64,000 bases of DNA from NCBI RefSeq assembly GCF_030538755.1, contig NZ_JAUNTJ010000009.1:51078-115077 (forward strand), read 5' to 3'. Below the pieces are notes generated by a model. That model was not told the DNA's origin and made no database searches. It saw only the letters and a program-made list of their open reading frames with translations. Numbering within the stretch: the first letter of the stretch is position 1; every line of letters begins with the position of its first letter. The position numbers and the translations under genes are program-made. Origin of the DNA: Paracoccus sp. (in: a-proteobacteria). Lineage in GTDB: Bacteria; Pseudomonadota; Alphaproteobacteria; Rhodobacterales; Rhodobacteraceae. Shown piece after piece: positions 45,006-51,949 of the stretch.

Positions 45006-45500
45006 TCATCCATCCATTCCCATCTTGCGTGCCAGGGCCTGCCGCGCGCGGGAAAGGCGGCTCATCACCGTGCCCTTGGGGATGCCCAGCACCTCGGCTG
45101 CTTCGGCATAGGACAGTTCATCGACGCAGATCAGGTGCAGGATTTCGCGCTGTTCGTCGGGCAGGGTTTCCATGGCGGCCCATGCGGTTTCCAGCATCAG
45201 CCGCGCCTCGATCCCGGCGCCGGGGTCATGGGGCAGCGCCTCGGGGGTTTCGTGAACGTCAATGCCGGTGCCTGCGGTGCGGGCGCGGCGGGTCATGTCG
45301 ATAAAGGCGTTGCGCATGATGCGGAACAGCCATGGCTGCATCCGGGTCGAGCGGTCAAAGCGCGCCGCATTGCTGATGGCGCGTTCCACGGTGATCTGCA
45401 CCAGATCGTCGGCCACATCGGCGCGGCGCGACAGAGACAGGCCGAAGCGGCGCAAGCTGGGCAGGTGCCTGACGAGTTCTTCGCCGAAGTCTTTGTCCAT
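45006..45500 (-). CDS. ECF-type RNA polymerase sigma factor
   Basis: A 164-residue sigma-70 family protein with only regions 2 and 4. Region 2 shows ADVADDLVQITVERAI and MQPWLFRIMRNAFID; region 4 shows LPDEQREILHLICVDELSYAEAAEVLGIPKGTVMSRLSRARQ, the helix-turn-helix for the -35 box. It is followed by its anti-sigma gene and is divergent from a secreted subtilase. The 93-base gap to that gene contains an ECF-like promoter motif. Confidence 0.93.
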   Translation of the reverse strand: MDKDFGEELVRHLPSLRRFGLSLSRRADVADDLVQITVERAISNAARFDRSTRMQPWLFRIMRNAFIDMTRRARTAGTGIDVHETPEALPHDPGAGIEARLMLETAWAAMETLPDEQREILHLICVDELSYAEAAEVLGIPKGTVMSRLSRARQALARKMGMDG

Positions 45501-45540
45501 CGGTGTGCCTCCGGCGAAAACCTGTTAATGGTCGATACGG

Positions 45541-45566
45541 GGGAATATTTCGTTTAATCTTGCGTT
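45541..45566 (+). promoter_or_regulatory. Candidate ECF promoter of the subtilase gene
   Basis: GGGAAT at 45541-45546, sixteen bases, then CGTT at 45563-45566. This resembles the GGAAC-N16-CGTT layout of alphaproteobacterial ECF promoters and lies 27 bases before the chosen start of the S8 peptidase gene. Confidence 0.45.
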
Positions 45567-45593
45567 CATGTCCATATGTCAGGGAAATTTGCC

Positions 45594-46994
45594 ATGATCC
45601 GCCGTCTGCTGGTGCTTGCTGCCTTGTCGCTTGTTCTGATCCTGGGGACCGGCGAATGGGATGACCGCGGGGTGCCGGGGCCGTCGATGGCATGGGCGGA
45701 TGACGACGATGACGATGATGATGACGATGGTGGCGGCAGCAGTTCCAGGGGATCGCGCAGCAGTGGCGGCAACGGCAGCGGGGCGGGCACGACCCGTAGG
45801 CCGGGTGAAAACTGGGGCAGCAGTCAGCGCCGCACCATTCAGCGCCAGTCCCGCCAGCCGCGTGCGCAGCAGCCCCGCCGCGCGCAGCCTGCGCGCCGTG
45901 CCCCTGCGCCGCCGGCTCCGCCCCCGCCGACGCGGGCCGAGAACGAGATCATCGCCCGTGGTCTGACCGACACGCAACTGACCTCGCTGGAAACCGAAGG
46001 CTACAGCCTGATTCTGCGGCGTGATCTGGCGGGAGGGCAATCGCTGGTCCGCCTGCGCAAGCCAGCGGCGGTGGCCATGGATGATGCGCGCGCCGCGATT
46101 GCCGCGCTGCCGGGGGTGACGGCGGATTTCAACCACTATTACCGCCCCGAGGCGACAGCGGGCTGCACCGGCGAGTCGTGCCTGATCCGCACCATGGTCG
46201 AGTGGCCGTCCGATGTGCAATGCGGCACCGCGCCCTTGATCGGGATGATCGACACCGGCCTGAACGATGCCCATGACGCGCTGTCGCAGGCCAGCATCAC
46301 GCTGCACCGGATCGAGGACGCCGAGGGCATCGCCCCCTCTGACAAGATCCACGGCACAGGTGTTGCCGCCCTGCTGGTGGGCGATGCCGATTCGCGCACG
46401 CCGGGGCTGGTGCCGCATATGCCGCTGGTCGCGGTGGATGCCTTTCACAAATCCGCCAGCGATGAACGCGCCGATGCTTTTGCGCTGGTGCAGGGGCTGG
46501 ACTGGTTGTCCGAACAGAACGTCCGCATCGTCAACATGAGCCTGGCCGGCCCGATGAACGATCTGCTGTCGGAAAAGATCCAGCAACTGGACGATGACAA
46601 TATCCTGATCGTTGCCGCTGCCGGAAATGCCGGGCCGCGCGCCGCGCCCGCCTTTCCCGCCGCCTTCGATCGGGTGCTGGCGGTGACGGCGGTGGACCGG
46701 CGCGAGCAGGCCTATCGCCGCGCCTCACGCGGGGGGCACATCGACCTTGCCGCGCCGGGGGTCGAGGTCTGGACCGCCGCCTCGATCAGCGGTGCCCGCC
46801 CGCAGACCGGCACCTCCTTTGCCGCGCCCTTCGTCACCGCCGCCGCCGCGCTGATCCTGCAAGAAAACCCCGACCTGACCCCCGCCGACCTGCGCGCCCG
46901 CCTGCGCGAAAGTGCCCGCGATCTGGGCGCCGAAGGGCAGGACGACATCTATGGCTACGGTCTGCTGACCTTGCCGCAGGTGTGTGGGGGGTAG
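45594..46994 (+). CDS. Secreted subtilisin-like (S8) serine peptidase
   Basis: A 466-residue protease. Residues 1-20 are a signal or anchor helix (MIRRLLVLAALSLVLILGTG). Residues 36-45 are ten consecutive Asp, followed by about 75 residues of Ser/Gly/Arg/Pro-rich low complexity. The S8 domain starts near residue 210 with the full set: Asp220 in IGMIDTGLN, His253 in KIHGTGVAA, the oxyanion Asn345 in AAAGNAGP and Ser408 in GTSFAAPFV. A 90-residue region before it may be an inhibitory prodomain. ATG 45594 is chosen for its AGGGA site; 45576 is the alternative. Divergent from the ECF sigma gene. Confidence 0.9.
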   Translation: MIRRLLVLAALSLVLILGTGEWDDRGVPGPSMAWADDDDDDDDDDGGGSSSRGSRSSGGNGSGAGTTRRPGENWGSSQRRTIQRQSRQPRAQQPRRAQPARRAPAPPAPPPPTRAENEIIARGLTDTQLTSLETEGYSLILRRDLAGGQSLVRLRKPAAVAMDDARAAIAALPGVTADFNHYYRPEATAGCTGESCLIRTMVEWPSDVQCGTAPLIGMIDTGLNDAHDALSQASITLHRIEDAEGIAPSDKIHGTGVAALLVGDADSRTPGLVPHMPLVAVDAFHKSASDERADAFALVQGLDWLSEQNVRIVNMSLAGPMNDLLSEKIQQLDDDNILIVAAAGNAGPRAAPAFPAAFDRVLAVTAVDRREQAYRRASRGGHIDLAAPGVEVWTAASISGARPQTGTSFAAPFVTAAAALILQENPDLTPADLRARLRESARDLGAEGQDDIYGYGLLTLPQVCGG

Positions 46995-47022
46995 ATGCGT
47001 GCGGCTGCGTTGGGGTGGCGGG

Positions 47023-47768
47023 TCATGGACACGACTGGTCGTCGCGGCGCCGGATCGCCTCCAGCGCCCCGGCGGGCAGATTATCATACACCGCATCAAT
47101 TTCTTTCGGTTCCGAAATCAGCTTGTCCACGATCAGGTTTAGCAGACGGAACAGCGTTTCAGCGGTGGTCCTGTCATCGCGCAGGTCGATCTGGCCGGGG
47201 TGGACGGCGCTGTTTCCGATGACACGCACGGCATCAAGCGCCCTTTGGACACGCACGTCCAAGCCGCCCCGAACCAGTGCGCCAATGTTATCGTTGATGT
47301 TCTTCCCCGGCTGGCCGAGTTCTTTGCATAGCTTTTGAATGGCAAGACGGATCAGTGCCGCAGCACCTCTGGGCGAAAATGCAGCACCTCTGGGCGAAAG
47401 ATCAAGAATGCTGCTGGCTTCATCATAGTCTCGCCGAATGTCGTCTGGCATGTCGGGGTTCGCGGGCGGTGCGCTGCCCGTGTGGGGATAAATAATTTCA
47501 CGGTCGATCCAAAAAGGAAGGTTTCGGCAATGATTGCATTGGCTTAGACGGGCGTTTGAAATAACGCCATCAGTCTGCTGACCCTTGGCATCGTCGATAC
47601 CGGGAAGCCGTGGCCCCGACGAGGTCGGCGGATACAGCGCCATCAGAACCGGATCGGGTCTGGCATCATACTTAATTACGCCCAGCAATTTCCAACTTTG
47701 ATGAGCAAATGCGCCACAATATGGGCAGTTGAAGGCGGTCTTTTTACTGAAGGTGCTTCATACGTCAT
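47023..47768 (-). pseudogene. DUF4145-type zinc-ribbon protein gene with frameshift and internal duplication
   Basis: Most of the gene (47023-47688) reads as a DUF4145 protein with PRGAAALIRLAIQKLCKEL, NINDNIGALV and ALDAVRVIGNSAVHPGQIDL. The frame stays open further upstream and adds the zinc-ribbon start NCPYCGAFAHQSWK, but meets a stop with no start codon. The proper ATG at 47768 (MTYEAPSV) is in another frame; one base is missing in the run of five A at 47741-47745 (six would restore a continuous protein of about 248 residues). In addition a 21-base unit is duplicated at 47360-47399, inserting SPRGAAF. Function of the family is not established; some members are toxin- or defence-linked. 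Confidence 0.75.
47360..47401. repeat. 21-bp tandem duplication inside the DUF4145 gene
   Basis: GCAGCACCTCTGGGCGAAA occurs at 47360-47378 and again at 47381-47399. It keeps the frame and adds seven residues right before the most conserved helix of the family. Confidence 0.85.
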
Positions 47769-47813
47769 GATACCGATCACGCTGACTTATTCGACGGTTC
47801 AGTGCAAGAAGAC

Positions 47814-47890
47814 TGGTGACCCCGGCAGGATTTGAACCTGCAACCTGCCCCTTAGGAGGGGGCTGCTCTATCCAGTTGAGCCACGGGGCC
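47814..47890 (-). tRNA. tRNA-Arg (anticodon CCT)
   Basis: 77 bases with encoded CCA. Acceptor GGCCCCG pairs with CGGGGTC, anticodon stem GCCCC/GGGGC, loop CTCCTAA with anticodon CCT, T-loop GGTTCAAATCC. Reads AGG. Its 3' end faces the damaged DUF4145 gene. Confidence 0.96.
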
Positions 47891-47988
47891 AGCATCTGTC
47901 TTTTCGCGCGATGTGGGGCGAATGGCAAGCTGGACGGCGGGGATGTTGTTCGCTAACACTGGTCCACCCGCCAACAGGATGGCCGTTT

Positions 47989-49002
47989 ATGTCCAGATCC
48001 CGCCGCCCCTTGACCCTGCGTGACGTTTCCGAAGCTTCGGGCGTCAGTGAAATGACCGTCAGCCGTGTGCTGCGCAACAGGGGTGATGTGTCGGCGGCGA
48101 CGCGGGAAAAAGTGCTGACGGCGGCGAAAACGCTGGGCTATGTGCCCAACAAGATCGCGGGCGGGCTGGCCAGTCAGCGGGTGAATCTGGTGGCCATCGT
48201 CATCCCCTCGCTGTCGAATCTGGTGTTTCCCGACGTGCTGGGCGGGATCTCGGCTGAACTGGACGACACCGGGCTGCAACCTGTGATCGGCGTCACCAAC
48301 TATTCCCCCGCGCGCGAAGAAATGGTGCTGTATGACATGTTGTCGTGGCGGCCCTCGGGGGTGATTTTGGCCGGGCTGGAACACAGCAAGGCATCGCGCG
48401 CCATGCTGCAAAGCGCGGGCATCCCGGTGGTTGAAATCATGGATACCGACGGTGAGGCGATTGATACCATCGTCGGTATCTCGCACGTCCGGGCCGGGCG
48501 GGAAATGGCGGCGCAGATTCTGGCGGCGGGCTATCGCCGTATCGGCTTTGTCGGCACCCACATGCCCGAGGATCACCGCGCCCGCAAACGGCTGGCCGGG
48601 TTCGAGGAAGGTCTGGCCGAAGCCGGCGTCACGCTAGAGGCGCGGGAATATTATCAGGGCAATTCGTCGCTGCTGAAGGGGCGCGAGTTGACGCAGCGTA
48701 TCATGTCGCGCGCGCCGGATCTGGATTTTCTGTATTATTCTAACGATATGATTGGCGCGGGCGGGCTGTTGTGGTGTCTGGATCAGGGCTATGACATTCC
48801 GGGCCGGATCGGTCTGGCCGGGTTCAACGGCGTTGATTTGCTGGACGGTTTGCCGGTGCGGCTGACCACCACCGATGCGCGGCGGGTGGAAATCGGGCGG
48901 CGGGCGGCGCGGATCGTGGCGGGCAAGGATACGCCGCCGCCGGACCGGGTGGTGGCGCTGACCCCGACCTTTATTCCGGGCGAAACCATCCGCAGCCGCT
49001 GA
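47989..49002 (+). CDS. LacI-family transcriptional regulator
   Basis: The 337-residue repressor has the LacI headpiece at residues 7-55 (LTLRDVSEASGVSEMTVSRVL, hinge LGYVPNKIAGGLAS) and a periplasmic-binding-protein-like effector domain (VNLVAIVIPSLSNLVFPDVL, AGYRRIGFVGTHMPEDHRARKR, GLAGFNGVDLLDGLPVRLTT). It is most like the gluconate regulators (GntR of the LacI type). No sugar genes are beside it; the next gene is an unrelated peptidase. ATG 47989 fits the conserved start, while the frame upstream enters the tRNA leader. Confidence 0.92.
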   Translation: MSRSRRPLTLRDVSEASGVSEMTVSRVLRNRGDVSAATREKVLTAAKTLGYVPNKIAGGLASQRVNLVAIVIPSLSNLVFPDVLGGISAELDDTGLQPVIGVTNYSPAREEMVLYDMLSWRPSGVILAGLEHSKASRAMLQSAGIPVVEIMDTDGEAIDTIVGISHVRAGREMAAQILAAGYRRIGFVGTHMPEDHRARKRLAGFEEGLAEAGVTLEAREYYQGNSSLLKGRELTQRIMSRAPDLDFLYYSNDMIGAGGLLWCLDQGYDIPGRIGLAGFNGVDLLDGLPVRLTTTDARRVEIGRRAARIVAGKDTPPPDRVVALTPTFIPGETIRSR

Positions 49003-49044
49003 ACCGCCTTGCCGCGCCGGGGCGGCCACCTTATCTGACTGCCC

Positions 49045-49848
49045 ATGCGTATTCCGTTCCTTTCCCCCCGCCCGGCGCGTGTCGCCGTCGTTCGTTTGCA
49101 GGGCGTTATCGGCGCGGCAGGCCGTGGCGCGCCCGGCCTGTCGGATGCCGTGCTGGCCCCGGTGCTGACCCGCGCCTTTGCCAAGGGCAAACCGCAGGCG
49201 GTGGCGCTGGCCATCAACTCGCCTGGCGGGTCGCCGGTGCAATCCTCGCTGATCGCGGCGCGGGTGCGGCGGCTGGCGGACAAGCACGACCTGCCGGTTC
49301 ACGCCTTTGTCGAGGATGTGGCCGCGTCTGGCGGCTATTGGCTGGCAACGGCGGCGGATCACATCTGGGCGGATGACAGTTCGGTGCTGGGGTCCATCGG
49401 GGTGATCTCGGCCGGGTTCGGCTTTCAGGATCTGATCGCGCGCTGGGGCATCGAACGGCGCGTGCATACCGCGGGCCGGTCCAAGTCCACGCTGGACCCG
49501 TTCCGCCCCGAAAAGCCCGAGGATGTCGCCCGCCTGCACGCGATCCTTGAACCGATTCACGCCGCCTTCAAGGCGCAGGTGACGGCGCGGCGCGGCCACC
49601 GTCTGGCCGCCGACACCGACCTGTTCACGGGCGAGTTCTGGGCCGGGCAAAGGGCCGTCGAACTGGGCCTTGCCGATGGCATCGCACATCTGGAACCCAA
49701 GATGCGGGCGCTTTACGGCGATGACCTGCGGTTTTTGCGCTATGGGCTGCGTCAGCCGTGGTTCCGCCGCATCGGCTTGTCGGCGGATGCAGTGGTCGAT
49801 GCGGCGCAGGACCGCGCCGCCTGGTCGCGCTTTGGGATCGGGGGCTGA
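49045..49848 (+). CDS. S49 family peptidase (SppA-like)
   Basis: A 267-residue SppA/SohB-type serine protease that degrades signal peptides or membrane fragments. Visible: VAVVRLQGVIG, LAINSPGGSPVQSSLIAARV, the nucleophile Ser in VAASGGYWLATAADHIWAD (about residue 96), SSVLGSIGVIS and the general-base Lys region TAGRSKSTLDPFRPEKPED. No transmembrane anchor is seen, so it is the short cytoplasmic-facing form common in Rhodobacterales. The next tiny gene begins four bases after its stop. Confidence 0.9.
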   Translation: MRIPFLSPRPARVAVVRLQGVIGAAGRGAPGLSDAVLAPVLTRAFAKGKPQAVALAINSPGGSPVQSSLIAARVRRLADKHDLPVHAFVEDVAASGGYWLATAADHIWADDSSVLGSIGVISAGFGFQDLIARWGIERRVHTAGRSKSTLDPFRPEKPEDVARLHAILEPIHAAFKAQVTARRGHRLAADTDLFTGEFWAGQRAVELGLADGIAHLEPKMRALYGDDLRFLRYGLRQPWFRRIGLSADAVVDAAQDRAAWSRFGIGG

Positions 49849-49852
49849 TGCG

Positions 49853-49969
49853 GTGATAAAGTCGGTCATCCTGTTTCTGCTGTTCATGATTGCCCTGGCG
49901 CTGATCGCCGGGCCGGGGCCGCGCGCCTTTGTTCTCAAGCTGCTGAGGAAGCTGGGCCTTGCTCGTTGA
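49853..49969 (+). CDS. Small single-pass membrane protein (38 aa)
   Basis: GTG start, product with one hydrophobic helix (SVILFLLFMIALALIAG) and a basic C-terminal amphipathic tail (PRAFVLKLLRKLGLAR). It fits in the four-base gap after the S49 peptidase and overlaps the start of the antiporter gene by eleven bases, so spacing speaks for a real gene. No function is known; it may associate with the peptidase or the antiporter. Confidence 0.55.
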   Translation: MIKSVILFLLFMIALALIAGPGPRAFVLKLLRKLGLAR

Positions 49970-50876
49970 TCTGCTGATGATTGCGGCCGGGCTGGTTGTC
50001 CTGCTGGTGGGCGGCGAGTTGCTGGTGCGCGGGGCCGTGGCGCTGGCGCTGCGGCTGGGGATCTCGCCCTTGGTGGTGGGGCTGACGGTTGTTGCCTTTG
50101 GCACCTCGGCGCCGGAAATGATCGTGTCGGTGTCCGCCGCGTTGCGGGGGGCGACCGATCTGGCGATGGGCAATGTCGTCGGGTCGAACATCGCCAATGT
50201 GCTGGTGATCCTTGGCGTTTCCGCGCTGATCGCGCCGATCTATACCCGCGCCGTCGATCTGCGCGAAAGCTGGTGGATCATGGTGGGGGCCTCGGGGCTG
50301 TTGATCGCGATGGCGCTGCTGGGGCCGCTGGGGCTGGTGCAGGCCGCGATCCTGCTGGCCGCGTTGGGGCTGACCCTGTGGCGGCAACTGTCCACCGCGA
50401 AAGAGGAAGACGCGGGCGTCACCGACCAGCGTGAGCCGTGGTCAAAGACCATCCTCTGGCTGCTGGCCGGGCTGATCGCGCTGCCGGCCGGGGCGCATCT
50501 GCTGGTGACGGGGGCGACCGACATCGCCCGCAATCTGGGCGTGTCCGAGGCAGTGATCGGGCTGACGCTGGTGGCCATCGGCACCTCGCTGCCGGAACTG
50601 GCGGCATCCGTGGTGGCGGCGCTGCGCGGACGGTCCGATCTGGCGCTGGGCAATGTGGTCGGGTCGAACATCCTGAACATTCTGGCGATTCTGGGCATCA
50701 CCGCGCTGATAAAGCCGCTGCCCGTGCCGCCGCAGATGCTGCGGCTGGACCTGTGGGTGATGCTGGTGACGGGGCTGTTGCTGTGGCCGTTCCTGTTGCG
50801 CGGCATCAGGATCTCGCGCGGGATGGGCGCGGCCTTTGTCGCGGCCTATGCGGCCTATGTCTGGGTGCTGCTGTGA
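49959..50876 (+). CDS. Calcium/sodium antiporter (CaCA family, YrbG type)
   Basis: The 305-residue exchanger has ten transmembrane helices in two inverted halves. The two alpha-repeats are clear: AFGTSAPEMIVSVSAALRG with GNVVGSNIANVLVILG, and AIGTSLPELAASVVAALRG with GNVVGSNILNILAILG; both carry the acidic ion-binding residue and the GNVVGSN motif. A central polar loop (KEEDAGVTDQREPWSK) separates the halves. TTG at 49959 is supported by GAGGAAG seven bases upstream. Coupled to the downstream SDR gene by GTGA. Confidence 0.94.
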   Translation: MLVDLLMIAAGLVVLLVGGELLVRGAVALALRLGISPLVVGLTVVAFGTSAPEMIVSVSAALRGATDLAMGNVVGSNIANVLVILGVSALIAPIYTRAVDLRESWWIMVGASGLLIAMALLGPLGLVQAAILLAALGLTLWRQLSTAKEEDAGVTDQREPWSKTILWLLAGLIALPAGAHLLVTGATDIARNLGVSEAVIGLTLVAIGTSLPELAASVVAALRGRSDLALGNVVGSNILNILAILGITALIKPLPVPPQMLRLDLWVMLVTGLLLWPFLLRGIRISRGMGAAFVAAYAAYVWVLL

Positions 50877-51649
50877 CGGGGGCGGCGCTGATTACGGGTG
50901 CGGCGCGGCGGCTGGGCCGGGCGATGGCGCTGTATCTGGCCGGGCGCGGGCATCCGGTTGCCATCCACTATGACCGTTCCGCCGACGAGGCCGAGGCCGT
51001 GGCGCAGCAGGCGCGCGACATGGGCGTGCCCGCCATCGCGCTGCAAGCCGATCTGCTGGATGATGACGCGACCCGTGCGCTGATCCCGGCGGCGTGTGCG
51101 GCGCTGGGGCCGCTGTCGGTGCTGGTGAACAATGCGTCGATCTTTGAATATGACACCATCCACAGCGCCACGCGCGCAAGCTGGGATCGTCATATCGGGT
51201 CGAACCTGCGCGCGCCATTCTGGCTGATGCAGGATTTCGCCGCGCAGGCCCCCCCAGCCGATCTGTCTGGTAAGGAACCGCGCGCCACCGGCCTGATCGT
51301 CAACATGGTCGATCAGCGGGTGCTGAAACCAACGCCCGAGTTCATGACCTATTCGCTGGCCAAGGCGGGCCTGTGGGCACTGACCCGCACGGCGGCGCAG
51401 GCGCTGGCCCCCGCGATCCGGGTCAACGCCATCGGTCCCGGCCCGACCATGCGCGGTGCCCGCCAAAGCCAGCAGCATTTCGACGGGCAGCGCGCCGCGA
51501 CCATCCTGCAACGCGGGGCGGGGCCGGATGATGTGGTGGCGGCGCTGGGCTATTTTCTGGATGCGCCCGCCGTGACGGGGCAGTTGATTTGCGTGGACGG
51601 CGGCCAGCATCTGGGCTGGCGCACGCCTGACGTGCAGGGGGTGGAATGA
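50873..51649 (+). CDS. SDR family oxidoreductase, FolM / pteridine-reductase-like
   Basis: A 258-residue short-chain dehydrogenase. The NADPH site is ALITGAARRLGRAMALYL, followed by VLVNNASIFEYD and the catalytic YSLAKAG (Tyr-x3-Lys); the usual catalytic Ser is replaced in the IVNMVDQRV segment, which together with RVNAIGPGPTMRG resembles dihydromonapterin/pteridine reductases. This group reduces pterins and would fit with folC and phhB elsewhere in the window. GTG start overlapping the antiporter stop. Substrate assignment is by resemblance only. Confidence 0.8.
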   Translation: MTGAALITGAARRLGRAMALYLAGRGHPVAIHYDRSADEAEAVAQQARDMGVPAIALQADLLDDDATRALIPAACAALGPLSVLVNNASIFEYDTIHSATRASWDRHIGSNLRAPFWLMQDFAAQAPPADLSGKEPRATGLIVNMVDQRVLKPTPEFMTYSLAKAGLWALTRTAAQALAPAIRVNAIGPGPTMRGARQSQQHFDGQRAATILQRGAGPDDVVAALGYFLDAPAVTGQLICVDGGQHLGWRTPDVQGVE

Positions 51650-51949
51650 CCTTGCGCCTGCGCCGCAGCGTCAATTTGTCCACTTTGCCGCGCACCATAA
51701 CAAAAGCGTCATGATTCCTGCTTGTTTATCAGGCCGTTGTCGGTGGGTTGAAAAAGAATCGTTTAAAATCATGCGGATATTTACCTGCCTAAAATTCAGG
51801 CACATTTACGAAGTCTTAACAATCGCTGGCAAAAACCGGGCTGGGAAAATCTCGCCCACAGAGTTATCCACAGATTCCGTGGACAGCTTTGCCCTTGATC
51901 TTTGCTGCCCCAGCTTGCAGCCGGGCGGGGGAATCACACATTTGATGCC
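51650..51949. promoter_or_regulatory. AT-rich uvrC leader with DnaA box and GANTC cluster
   Basis: Three hundred bases without a gene. A perfect DnaA box TTATCCACA lies at 51864-51872, GANTC sites start at 51713, 51756, 51873 and 51931 (and a fifth at 51956, inside uvrC), and TGCCT-N7-AGGCA forms an inverted repeat at 51786-51802. The middle part (51730-51830) is clearly AT-richer than the surroundings. It should contain the uvrC promoter; a link to replication or cell-cycle control is possible. Confidence 0.5.

Noticed and set aside
47691-47890. Attachment-site direct repeat of the tRNA-Arg(CCT) 3' end
   Set aside because: No second copy of the tRNA end was found between xthA and the LacI gene.
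51864-51872. Chromosomal replication origin
   Set aside because: Only one perfect DnaA box is visible, and none of the usual origin neighbours (dnaA, hemE, parAB, gidA) is in the window. Kept only as a regulatory curiosity.
51650-51949. LexA (SOS) box upstream of uvrC
   Set aside because: No GTTC-N7-GTTC, the alphaproteobacterial LexA motif, is present.
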